Positions 46,650-58,050 of a stretch of DNA of 64,000 bases are shown piece after piece. The notes below the pieces were generated by a model that had not been told where the DNA came from, ran no database searches, and saw only the letters and a program-made list of their open reading frames with translations. The DNA comes from Pseudoscleropodium purum. Lineage: Eukaryota; Streptophyta; Bryopsida; Hypnales; Brachytheciaceae. Position 1 is the first letter of the stretch; the number at the start of each line of letters is the position of its first letter. The stretch lies in assembly GCA_963969395.1 (NCBI GenBank), contig OZ017798.1, positions 7,122,173 through 7,186,172 on the forward strand. The letters are read 5' to 3'. Made by a program: the position numbers and the translations under genes.

Positions 46650-49600
46650 CTACTTTCCACCGGATGGACCACTACCTTCTCCCAAAACAAAAGGAAAATC
46701 TGTTGTACCGAGGAGTTTAGCAGATGATTGACGAATTGACCGTTGTTGACTTGGACGGACTATTCGCCCTCCAAATTGAACTTCGATGTCCACCTTATGA
46801 AATTGTTTTTTGGTTTCCGGAGAGAAGTCATCGTCCTCTTCACGCTTCCTTTTTTGTTTTCTTTTCGGTAATAAATTGACTTCGTTTGCCTTCAAGGTTC
46901 TCAAGTTGCTCTCCACACGATCTACCATCGCTTGAACAACTTCATCATCTCCTTTCTCTTGCCATACTGTGAGGTAGTCTCCATCCAATAGGAAAGCCTT
47001 CCAATGCCCTATAATATCACCAACGCGCCTATCAAATGTTGCTGCCACATCTACAGATGAATGTCCTGTGCTTGTTTGTCCATTTGTATCGTAGACAGCA
47101 CAAACTTTTGCAGCCTTTTCCAACTTCGACAATAGAAGGGCCCTACCTACAAGGGTGTGGTCGTATGCCTTATACTGCTCATCGAACTTTTTTCTATGGT
47201 TCACCTCCACCCAACTGTCTTCTGGTCCTCTCTCCACTTTTTTATCTGGAAAACGAAAGAACTTTTCGTGTTGCAAGCTCCAATGTCCCCCCATGTTGCG
47301 ACAAAACATTTCATGGGCCGCGTCATCTACGATTCCTCGAGCCCGCAATTCCACCTCTCTATTGTGATTCATCCACACATCCAAATCCAATGGTTGCTGA
47401 GATTCCTCGTACAAATCATGCCTCTGTTCATTTACATTTCACCGGATTGGCTTCCTCTAATGTTGATAATTTTGGAATTTGTACGGCGCTTAATCAAAAA
47501 GAAGATTCCAATGATTGTACTTGTGGCCTGGAGGCATAGCTTCCAAAATACCAAACATTTCGTAGAACCTAGCACTCAATGGACTACGACATTCGGCACA
47601 CACCAAACGAATGAGTGATGCTTTTACAATGCAAGTGACATGGAAAGTGTGGCGATATTGGCCCATGGTTACCGCACCTTCCGGTCCGAAGAGGCCTTGG
47701 TAAAGGCTACAACAACCATCCAAGATTGGAGAAGCTGGATCACAAGTATGCACCACTCGCTTGTCTTTCACATTAATGTGTGCTGAAAGTATGTTGTAAG
47801 GGACCCATCCTTTCTCTACTTTCAAGGCTCAATTGATGGGTGGAGCTTGGTCCTTCTTTGTGTGGTTTAACCGCTCAAACATGGCATCCATGTCTCCCCA
47901 ACATGTGATCTCCGTATATCCCTTAGAAGGATGTTGGTCAAATATAGTCTTGAACCAATTCAAAGAGCTTTGAATGGCATCGCAATTTTCATTCGACTCC
48001 ATTGCCAATGTTTGAAGACTTGCCATTGCTCGAGATACTACAGAGGGTCTATCTTGGAGTCTTTGTACCCATGCTAACCATCGAGAGTCCAAACCGCTAG
48101 ATGGCATAAACTTCTTCAAATCCAAGGACAATTGCAATCGATTCAACTTGGATTCAACGATTCCTTTTGCTTTAATTGCCTCCTCCAATTTATGCTTCAA
48201 CTCTTCAAAGTCACAACTCTCCGTTTGCGTCTCTGCATTCACGTAAACGGATGAAAGCTTTTCCATTGATGGTTGTTGTGTCGCTTTTAACATGCTCATG
48301 TCGTGACTTTCTTGTACATTCACAATGGCAGGGTTGTCGCTTGCTTCGGCCTTATCAAAAAAAAAAGAGAGCTTATCTTCACTCTCTTGAATCTCTTGAC
48401 TGTCTCCGAGTATAATCACTAGTGAGATTGCAACCTCACTTGGATTTTTGGAGGTCCCTTGCAATTCTGCAATTTGTTTACGCATCTTCATCAACTCCTC
48501 CATTTGCCTCGATGATTGTTAATTTAAATGTTCAACCTCACTCTCCGAAGTCTTTAATTTCAACTCCAACACTTTGCACCTTGCTTCCACTCCTCCAAAG
48601 TCAGCAATTTTCTTCTCATATTCCACCAATTGTAGTATGTGAACATGTCTTTCTTCGAAAAGTGGTCCGAAAGTCTTCGTGAGATTCTGAAATGCTATAG
48701 CACCTTTCAACATCTCTGGTGCCATGAAAGAAAACTCCTTGGCCAAATTCATAAAAGTTGGAGCACCTTTCGCTAAAAATTCAGCTGACATCGTCATCTT
48801 GAAAGCTGTATCAAGTATATGTGCAACATTCTTTGGATCTACAAGTGGACTCATTGGAACAGCAGTAGCACCATCATCGGGGTTAGACGATCCGCCTATT
48901 TCTTCATGAAGGTTAGTAAACTGAATCGAGAGCTTCAAAAGATTTTCCAATTGTTTTGGATTGGACATGTCTTGCAAGGTTCGATGTAGAGGACTCGACA
49001 ATGACGTTGTAAACGGAAACTCCTCCGCCCGCCTTTTACGCTCGGAACTCCATAATGAGGATATATTGTCAATTGTCACGCCTTGTCCACGAGGCGTATG
49101 TACTTTGTCTTCTAAACTTAACGCTGGACTAGATTCAACGCCTTGATGCATAGGCGGAGATTTGTAGACCAAACTATCAAAACAATTGTTGGCTATCAGA
49201 CTATCAATTGTAGCATTAGTCTTTGCCACTTTCTCCGCCAAGACTTCGTCTACTTTACTTTTCGAAGATTCTCCGCGTTCCGTGCAAACATTGACTTTGT
49301 TTACAAACTCCGTTTGCGTTTGTGCCGCAACATTTGGTGTAAAGGTCAAACGCGTTGGAACTGAGGAAAAGACTTCACCCTCCTGCGCCGCTACATCTTT
49401 CTCCACATCTTTCCCCACATTTTTCGAAGAGCTTTCATTGATTGCTTTTGTTGGAGATTGTACAGACCATAATTCTTCAACATTTGAGGCTTTCTTCACA
49501 CCATCCGTTTTCACCTCAATAGTATTTTTTAATATTTTTTCTGTTTCTCCTTCGGAATTGTACAAGTCGGAAATGTCCTTTTGATTGGCTTCAAGTAGAA

Positions 49601-50048
49601 GTGGGCAAGCTGTTGTCGTCGAAAACGTGCTCCAATCGATCTTGCGCTCTAATATAAGTTCCGCGTAAACCATACACGTCACGCTATAATTAATATAGCC
49701 TTTCCTTCTACGCTTGTTTCCGAATAGAACACGCCACACTTCCTCAGATCGATGGACAAAATGTTTGTTGTTGCAAGTCCATGGTTTACAACAAAAATCC
49801 CGTGTATGACTCTTGTGCAACTCCTAAGGCCACAACTTGTCAATGTGGTACATTTTAATATAGGTGCTGCACATTTTTTATGTCCAATACTTCGCATCTT
49901 CATCTTCCCACCCGCTCTTTGCTTTAATTGTAGGGTCATTTAAAATGTCAAGCCAAAGGTCATGTATAGCCCCTTTCACTTTGCTCTTTTTCTTGGTTTC
50001 GCTTCCCGGATTCACCCCATCAATATTTCAATCACCTTCGCCGTTCAT
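46650..50048 (-). pseudogene. gene A (copy A2): W-C-Y-H-I domain, coiled coil, RING-like
   Basis: One frame from ATG 50048 to TAG 46650 spans 1,132 codons with eight internal stops (50028 TGA, 49878 TAA, 49824 TAG, 48519 TAA, 47829 TGA, 47490 TAA, 47457 TAG, 47439 TGA) and no frameshift. N-terminal block: GWEDEDAKYWT-stop-KMCSTYIKMYHIDK, then HFVHRSEEVWRVL and MVYAELILERKIDW, shared with the copies at 7.8, 13 and 53.5 kb. The middle is Ser/Thr/Glu-rich and then a long coiled coil (residues ~440-620, e.g. EARCKVLELKLKTSESEVEH). Next come CWGDMDAMF (~720) and a degenerate RING-like finger at ~760-820 (RHTFHVTC, LVCAECRSPL) in which two expected Cys are Tyr. C-terminus: MYEESQQPLDLDVWMNHNRE, then a Lys/Arg-rich tail (KRKQKRKREEDDD). 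Function unknown; a transposon-encoded accessory or regulatory protein is inference. Confidence 0.7.
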
Positions 50049-50211
50049 GATTGTCAATTGGATTCAATAACCAATTGAAGTGAATAAAAAAATCTCACGT
50101 GATAGCCAAAAGTGATGGCATCAACCGCAATACAGTAACACAAGATAGAGGACCCCAACTCTCCACCCCGTAGGAGCAACTAGCGCATAAAGCAATAGTA
50201 GCACATCCAAC

Positions 50212-50545
50212 CAGGGTTGACATGACGTCCGGACGTGGACGCTGTGTCCGTAGCGTCCGCTGACATTTGCAGTCCCGGCGGACGCAGCGTCCGCTTGTCC
50301 CCCGTCCTCCTGTCCGCCCGTCCACCCCGTTCGTCTGATTACGGCCGTCCAATCGATGCGCGGACTGATCTGGTCCGCACGATCTGGGTGTCCGCCTTAG
50401 GCCGTCCGCCCCGTCCGACCGGCGCATCCGCCCGGACTGTCCGCACTGTCCACCTTTCGACGCCATCCGCGCTTTGGACACGCCGACCGCCCCACTTAAA
50501 CACTGACCGCCGCCGGCGTCCGCCCAACTGTCCATTGGTGCATCC
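50212..50545 (-). mobile_element. CAGGGTTGAC-family element end (B type) with CGGACG array
   Basis: CAGGGTTGAC followed by B-type sequence (ATGACGTCCGGACGTGG) starts at 50212; dense CGTCCG words run to ~50545 and include the core GCGGACTGATCTGGTCCGC at 50360-50378. No A-type partner terminus is seen to the right. It lies 164 bp upstream of the gene A2 ATG, so it may be that gene's upstream region or a separate truncated insertion. Confidence 0.7.
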
Positions 50546-52935
50546 TATGAGGCCATTATTATTCAAAAAGAGCGGTAACATTTCAAAAATAAAACAGCCT
50601 AATAATCACTGCTAAATGAGGATCAATGTAATTGATTTATCATTTAAAAAAAAAAAATGTAAACCCTAAACCTTATACCCTAATTACCCTAAACCTTTTC
50701 TTTTCTCCCCTAAATTGTTTTACGAATGAAGGGAATGTGGTTAAGTTCAATATGTTTGGATTATTTACTGATATTATCCTTCTAAATAGGTTTTGAGAAG
50801 ATCTGAAGATAGTGGGGATTTTTTTAATGTTCATTAGGAAATCAAATGTTTTGCAGAAATAATCAATTCCTTTTTCATCGTAAGCAAATGAAATTTTAAA
50901 AAAATGCCCCAATACATAATTAGAATAACAGTTTAATGAATTTCAACCTCATGATATTTAATGAAAGGTTGTGATTTCTCATTAAAAGTGCATCACGATC
51001 TTCAAATGAACATCGAGTCTTTCATATTTTTTAATGAAATTTTGATTAGATTTGAAAACAAAAAAAAAGAATCAATGTTTTAACTTTCAAATCATATATG
51101 GCTATATTTTTCCTTAAAAACATAGAAAAATTCGTTACTTGAGTTGGTGGAGTAGAATACATTATACACTTATACATGTGCTATATTTATTTTGAAGGGT
51201 AATTCCAATATTCTTATTTCAAATGTTTTTAAATATTAATTTTAAAAAAAAGGGTTCATTGTTTAAAGATCTAAAAATTGACAAACATAATTTCTATTAT
51301 AAATAGGAATTGAATTCGAAATTCGATTTTTGAAATGATTCAAATGAACAAGATATTGATTATAAAATATTTCTTTGTTTGAGTTTTCAAAATGAATTCA
51401 CGAAACAATTGCAAACTTTTGAATTTAGGTATATGGTATTGTTTTTGGTTTGTACTTTGTAGAGTATAATACTTCAATTTTAATCCTAAATAAATGAAAA
51501 AAACTCCACATGAATGAAATGTTTCTATGTATTGCACAAAGATTTCTACCAATTACTATGATAATTAAATACATTGTTACATTTCATAAAATATTCTACA
51601 TAGAAAGAAAAAATCATTTCAGTTTTTAATCATGATAAACGATGTCTTCTACTCTTTCTGTTATATGTTCATTTTCTATAACGTGTACATTGTACAATCT
51701 TTGAGAGCAGGGTAGTTTATTTTTGACTCTCATTGAAATAGAAAATATATTTGTGTTTGGATTTTGAAATCATTATGTATTCTACGGTCTTGCAAGAATG
51801 CATCTTGTTCCTTTCTTTGAATCCTTTTGATATTTTCTTTTTTTTCCTTTGTTTTCTGTCTCATAAGGCTCTTGTTCTCTTGTTCTCTTCATTTGACCAG
51901 CCTATTTGGCTTGGCTCTTAGTTTTTTTTTTTTTTTAATGTAATGGTTTATGCATATGTTATAAAAAAATATATTATTTATCTAAAATTAATATATTGAT
52001 GAACAAACGCATGAAGGCATTGAATGCTCTCACATTTAAAGTTATAAATCTATCATAAATCACTCTTGCAAATTTGAATGATTGAATCGAAAATTTGAAA
52101 ATGTAATTACAAGAGCTTTCAATTCAATCAATTGCATAAATCATAAATGTTGAAATGCAACTCATATGAGTTTAGCATCTATGAAGATTAATTCATGCCA
52201 TCCACATGCAATTTTCCAATTTAATAAAATGCAATTGAGTACTTCAATTTCTTTCTTTCCAATTCTCCAAGTAACATTCACTTCATATCTTTCTCTATTT
52301 GTTTATCTATTTTTTGGCAACAAATGGAGAAACCATCTTTGTCTATATTTGAACATACACTCTTATTTGATTGATGAAGAATAGATCTATGAAATATATA
52401 ATCATTGATTTGTTCATGTTGATTTATCTAATATATTTTATGTATGTATATATATATATATATCATTAAAGGAGTATGAAAGACAAGATTGACAGATTGT
52501 GTTCGAATGTTGTTGATTTTGAAATGATTTAATACTATATCATTTATAAGAATATTATAATAGTGTTATGTTATAATATTTCTAAAACAATTGCAACAAA
52601 TATTAAAATACATGCTAAGTTAGGTTTGTTAGCCTACCAATTGTTCATAAATAGACATAATTGAGTAGCCCCCTTAAATGAAACATTCAATATCTAATAT
52701 CTTACAATCCAAATGGTGGATTTGTCTAAAATTTTTTCCACATTTTTTCCAACTAATTTACTACAAGATCCTACGGTTACATATGCCCAAAAGTATTTTT
52801 CTTCTAAGACTTGATATTTGCACTATTATTGGCAGTTTTGAATTGTTTTTAGTGAAAAGAACTTTAGAGGTTAAACATCTATACCATGAGATTTTGAAAA
52901 AAGAACAATTTGCTTCATTAGGTTTAGGGTTTAAG
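50546..52935. other. AT-rich stretch, no gene seen
   Basis: Stop-rich in all frames. (TA)n at 52447-52463. TTTAGGGTTTAAG precedes the next array. Confidence 0.5.
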
Positions 52936-53235
52936 ATGAGCCGTCCGCCCTATCCGCCCCGTCCGCCGCGATATCCGTCCACCTTGTTCGCCCGATCCGG
53001 AGTCCGCCCTGTCCGCCCCATCCGCCCCGTCCACCGTCCTCCCGGTCTGCCCGATCCGGCGTCCGCCCCGACTGCCCCATCCGCCTCGATACCTGTCCGC
53101 CCCGTTCGTCCGATCGGGCGTCCGCCCTGTCCGCCCCGATACTCGTCTGCCCTGTTCGCCCCGGTACAGCCATCCGATTGACACGCGGACTAATGTGGTC
53201 CGCATAATCTGAACGTCCGCCTATATATATATGGG
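52936..53235 (+). promoter_or_regulatory. CGTCCG array and TATA box of gene A1
   Basis: About 20 CGTCCG/GTCCGCCC words over 250 bp, core palindrome GCGGACTAATGTGGTCCGC at 53185-53203, then CTATATATATATG at 53221-53233 and GGGGAGGCGGACGG. The gene A1 ATG follows 223 bp after the TATA box. Confidence 0.65.
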
Positions 53236-53455
53236 GAGGCGGACGGCTCAATTCGAACAATCGTTCTCTTTTGGAGTGGGCGGACCAGTGCATTGGAAGC
53301 TCTGCATGCCCCTTCCGCTTTGAGTGAACAATTGTTGTGGCATTGTTACAAATTTTCACAAAGTTCACGCTTGTAAAATTTTAATTAATTAATTAAATCA
53401 AAATTTTGGTTCTTAAGCTTTCTAATTGTTTCATTCTATTTGCTTCGGCTTCATC

Positions 53456-54718
53456 ATGCCGAAAGATAGAACACCCAAAAAAAGTAGTCGAAAAGGAAGA
53501 CCCCAATTGTTCGATTGGGATGCTTGGGCCGATCCATTGAGCGTGGGTGAACCGGGATGGGAAGAGGAACCAACAAAAGTGTGGGATTGCTCAATGTGCA
53601 AGAAGTATGTGAAAATGACTCACATTCAAAAACTTTGACGACGTGAACGTGTAGAGCACCAAGCGCCACGTTGGGAAGGACAAATGTCTACGTGCCAAAG
53701 TGAACACTTCAAACAACGATACACACAAGTGCATCGAGTTCTTGGCATTAAAAGCGCCAAACCAAATATAATGAATTATAATGTTATAACAATGGTTTGG
53801 GCAGAGATTGTACTCCACAAGGACGTGAACTGGCGTACCGCTACAGGTCGCAATGTGGAGAACTATACGTGCACGGATGCCGTTATAGATACACAGTGGA
53901 AGGGCGCAAGCAATTGCATGCCAGAGTGGTCCAATCGAGGTTATCTACAACAACCTTCAGTTGTTCTACGAGATGCTGAACATGCGTGGACCGATGACGA
54001 TGATGACGATGATATGTAAGCGCCTGTCACATTTGGAGTTAGACACGAGCGGGTAGAAGAACGAGAATGAATTGAATTCGAACAACAAATGCAAGAGGCA
54101 ACACGTAGAAACCTTCAAGATCGTGGACGGCAAGATAAGCATGGTGGGTCCTATGGACGTGAACATGGAACGCGAGGATCTGAACAAAGAAGAGGTGGTT
54201 CATACTCTGGTTACGATCCTCAAAATAGATATGAAGGTGGAAGAGGGAGTTATGGATCCACGCATTATGGTGGTTCAAGTGCAGTTGGTTCTCGTTATGG
54301 CACTCCCCCTGAAATTGGCTCTCTAAGTAGGACAGGTAGCTATGGCAACACGCACTATGGTAGGTCTACTAAATCTGGTTCATATTATACGACGCCCACT
54401 CAAGTGGACTCCGAAGGTAGTGGAGGAAGTCATATAACCCCGTAGTATAGTTGCTCTCTTCATGGAAGCACCCAATACTATCCGGGATCAACTAGAAGTG
54501 ATTCATATGGGCATCATGGGGCCTCTTATTAGAGGGCTTCAAATAAAAGAGGATTAGAGCCTACTACTCCAGTTCCTCCTCCTACTTTTGGAGGTTCAAG
54601 CTATGGACAAGGAGGTGCACCGAGTGGATATTACGGAAACTACGGAGGTAGTCTGTTCATTGGAGTACAAAGAAGAGGCAGCGGTCAACAATTTGAGTCC
54701 GATTCAGATTTCAAATAA
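53456..54718 (+). pseudogene. gene A (copy A1): W-C-Y-H-I domain plus Gly/Tyr-rich tail
   Basis: One frame of 420 codons from ATG 53456 to TAA 54716 with five stops (53636 TGA, 54017 TAA, 54068 TGA, 54443 TAG, 54530 TAG) and no frameshift. N-terminus: KKSSRKGRPQLFDWDAWADP, VWDCSMCKKYVKMTHIQK, then HFKQRYTQVHRVL and MVWAEIVLHKDVNW, the two blocks shared by all gene A copies. An acidic run (seven Asp) follows. The rest is low complexity rich in Gly, Ser, Tyr and Arg (GGSYSGYDPQNRYEGGRGSY, YGTPPEIGS), resembling RGG/YG-type disordered tails, in place of the coiled coil and RING of copy A2. It has its own array-plus-TATA promoter and is followed by gene B in the same orientation. Function unknown. 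Confidence 0.65.
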
Positions 54719-55734
54719 TAAAATATGCAAATATATAGTGAGCATGTATTTGCTCAATTTTCTCATTTTTTACTCTCACGACAAATATAGAGGACTAGAT
54801 TGGTAGAAGTAGTACAAAATTTTAAATGAATAGAACAATTTTGAACAACAATTTTGTTCACTTTTTCAAAAAGTGTTGTGTAATAGTGTACACCAAGTAT
54901 GTATGTAGGCAAGCATATTGTTGAAGACATCATTGTATTATTTTATAATAGCGTTGATGTATAAGGCTATAAGCGACTTTGATAAATAATAAAAATATGA
55001 AGAAGAAATGTAATTTTGTAAGAGCCATATTATGTCTATTTTTGAATTTAGCATTTGAGGTTAAATATGTACTAGCATGGTGTGTATTTTGAAATTATTG
55101 TTGTGTGTTTATTACATTTAGAAACTTGTAAATGGTAACAATGTATTTCTAATTAATTTATGAAAGATTGAATTATTTGAATATTTGAAATTTTTTTATT
55201 TTTCATTCAATGATTGCTAAAAGCTAAAATGATTTCTTATTGGTATGAAGAAATGCCCAAATTAGACAATTAGTTGTTCTTCTTTAGATTCTATTTTCAA
55301 ATATGGAAGTTCATTGAAATGGTTTATTTATGGTTCTTTAATTGACAAGTACATTGATGGAATGCACCGAAAAAAAACCCATTATTAAATACAAGAGTTA
55401 ATCCTTCTCTTTATCTTTTCCATTTTTATTTAAAATTGCAAGTGCACCATTTATGAAAGACCTAGGGTCACAATAGGGACCTATAATGCAAGTCATTTGA
55501 AAATTTATAAATAAATTACAAATCTTTGAAAAAATACAAAACCACTTGATTTTAATTCTTCATCAATTTCTCTTCTTCTGAAAAATGAAAAAAAAATATT
55601 CCCATCTAAAGAAATAGATGAAAAAAGCGGATCAGCTTTCAAATGCACCATTTTTGAAACTCCGAGCTTGCCTTAAGACTTGAAAACAAATCAAATTTTA
55701 AACTCATATAAAAAATATATATATTAGAGCAATC
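54719..55734. other. AT-rich spacer between gene A1 and the gene B promoter
   Basis: No coding signal. From 54925 on it is repeated in reverse at the window end. Confidence 0.5.
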
Positions 55735-55985
55735 CGTCCTTGGCCGTCCAATCGGTTTACACCAGATTTCTTCGCCCGTGGCCGTTGGATCGGGCGGACA
55801 CCTAATCTGTCCGCCCCTGCCCGTCGGATCGGGCGGACGCCAGATTTGTCCGCCCGTGGCCGTCCGATCGGGCGGACGGGGCTCGAGGGTTTCGGGGAGG
55901 CGGACGGCCGATGCGTCCGCCACCCCCGGCCTGTCCAATCGGGCGGACGGTTTGGGGCCGTCTGCACCTTATAAGAGAGGCGGAC
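55735..55985 (+). promoter_or_regulatory. GGGCGGAC array and TATA box of gene B
   Basis: Repeated words of the form CCGTCNGATCGGGCGGAC with ~50-bp spacing, then TTATAAGAG at 55969-55977 and AGGCGGACGGG. The gene B ATG follows 216 bp after the TATA box. This array differs in unit from the CGGACGC arrays of the element ends. Confidence 0.65.
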
Positions 55986-56192
55986 GGGCCGTCCGCATTG
56001 TCACTTTTGCTTTGTCCCTTGTGAATGCAAGGTGGAGCGGAGAGCTTGGTGGTTCATCCTCCATTGGCTCCTTTCCTAGGCAAGGCAAAAGTGGTTTATT
56101 GGGGGCCCCCTTGTTGCCAATTTTTTGGACACTTGCGCGTAAATTCAATTTTAAATTAAAAAATTTGATCGATATCAGTTTCATTTGTCACG

Positions 56193-57686
56193 ATGCCAAA
56201 CGGGAAGAAGAAGGTTGCGAAGCTAAAACATGGAGAGGGACCATAAAACTTGGAGGTAGCTCGTCAAAGTCCTTCGGAAGAATGCAAAAAATTCATGATC
56301 GAGCGCATCGTTCAATTTTATGAATCGGAAACAACATTGTCTTTAGACAATAAGTACATCAGATATCAAGAGGAGTACATGTCTAAATTCAAGGTAGACA
56401 TGACACAGATGTTGTTGGATGCATTGAATGTGGCGAAGTGGCATAACGAAATGCATTAAACGCACTTCACCAAATGTTTGGAGAACAAGGTTCATGACGC
56501 TTTGTGGAATTCCAAAGTCATTTTGGTTAAATATGGCAAAGAATATCGACCCAATGACGCCCAGTTTGAAGAAGTGATTCTGAAAGCGAACTTGTTTAGG
56601 GGGCAATGTGCTCCATTCGCCAAAAAGCACAATCGAATTGGTTCAATTGCTTAGTGAAAAAGCAATGATGGAGTTGTTGAAGCGGAAAGGACCAAACGGC
56701 ACCTAATAGCACTTCCAGATACAGCACGCGTGATTGCTGTTGATGATAGAACGATGAGAGGTAGATATGCAACGATTCGAAAGGTTCGTATTGAAGGATG
56801 TTCAGGAATACTTCCTTATTGGGAGTTTGCAGCAAAGAAATCCATTCACCATCAAACTCGACCCGATCTTGCAAAGTTAGAACATCAAAAAGAATCAATC
56901 GCTGTTCGAATTCCATACGCGGGTGTGATACGGTTTGCTGCAGTGCACGGAACAACGTGTGAAGGTTATGCGTATTAGTGGAATGGTGGAACTCTTCGAC
57001 AAATGTTGAATATGGATAAGGACTATCCAGACAACATTCAAATCCGTTTGATGTATACAAATCCAACCGAAGAGGAGATTGTAAAAGCTCACCGTTTAGG
57101 GCGATATCGGAAGAAGCGCATGGTGCTGACATGGGCCTTTATGCATATAATGTATGCAGTGCATCTTGCTGGACATTTGCACAATGATCTTTCTTCGGAC
57201 AACATCTTGTTGTATTTTCCAGAGGATGAGTCACGTGTGAATATTGGAGTTTGCGATTGGGGCATGACCACCTTAGCTTCTCAGCCAATGAAGTCTTTGT
57301 ACACATTCACATCAGCAGATGAGATGAAACAGACTTTGCAGAAGAGATGGTGGGTGGATCCACGTATTGCATATTTGCATAAAGCAGGTGCAGATGTGGA
57401 AGTCATTCCGATGTATTCACGTAAGTCGGAAGAGTATGCCATTCGAAAAATTGCTCGGTGGATGAATGGAAACAACATGTCAGAGGCGTATTTCAACTTG
57501 CTACTTAAAACACCTAGTGCAACACAATTTGCCTTTCATGACTTTGCAAAAGTGTTTTATGCTTACTTGGAGCGCATTTCTTCAAAGACTGACGATGAAA
57601 ATACTAGTTTGGCCCATGTAATTACGCGATTTTTTAATACATATCGTTGGCCGATGCTAGATGAACATTTCCGCCATTTATATTAG
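56193..57686 (+). pseudogene. gene B: protein-kinase-like, five in-frame stops
   Basis: One frame of 497 codons from ATG 56193 to TAG 57684, with stops TAA 56244, TAA 56457, TAG 56652, TGA 56655 and TAG 56976 but no frameshift. Kinase features in order: Gly-rich-loop-like RGRYATIRKVRIEG (~190), FAAKK with candidate catalytic Lys at 215/216, hinge-like YAY-stop-WNGGTLRQML (~260), catalytic loop HNDLSSDN (H330, D332, N337) and DWG (D355) in place of DFG. The C-lobe contains RWWVDPRIAYL. The last 227 codons (from 57003) are uninterrupted. The N-terminus begins MPNGKKKVAKLK. A relic of the same family lies at 13.8-15.4 kb and an identical inverted copy at 61.2-62.7 kb. An ancestor active as a Ser/Thr kinase is plausible from the HxD, N and D residues; substrate unknown. 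Confidence 0.7.
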
Positions 57687-58050
57687 ATTGGTAGTGCAGA
57701 AGTAGTAGTTGAATAGGTTATATAGGCATTAAAAATTAGTTTAGAAATATAGAGTTGGAATGAAAAAAATTATATGTACAATTAGCCAAATGTGCACACT
57801 ATATGGTATATGTAAATTTTTGATTCCACAATGTATGGTATTTTATATTAAATTCAATACATTTTGCCCATATTGATTATGTTTCTATTTGTGTTGATCT
57901 TGATTTTTTAATAGTATATATATATATTTGAAGTCACAAACTTTTTTAGTTTGCCTTCTGAAAATGAATTGGAATTTTTTCATAGTTTCAAGACTATCAT
58001 GGACTCATGGTCAAACTTTATAATCTTTCAACTTATGAGAGACATTGTTT
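57687..58050. other. 3' flank of gene B, AT-rich
   Basis: Contains (TA)n near 57915-57928; no gene. Confidence 0.5.

Noticed and set aside
52921..52935. TTTAGGGTTTA as telomeric repeat
   Set aside because: Only one to two units here, and similarly at ~12.28 and ~46.24 kb; no array.
55735..55985. CRISPR-like array
   Set aside because: Spaced GGGCGGAC units vary in length and spacing, lie next to a TATA box and are in eukaryotic DNA.
53456..57686. Organelle-type U-to-C RNA editing restoring the stops
   Set aside because: That process is known from plant organelles; these are nuclear-type transposon genes with promoters and duplicated arms, so mutational decay is simpler.
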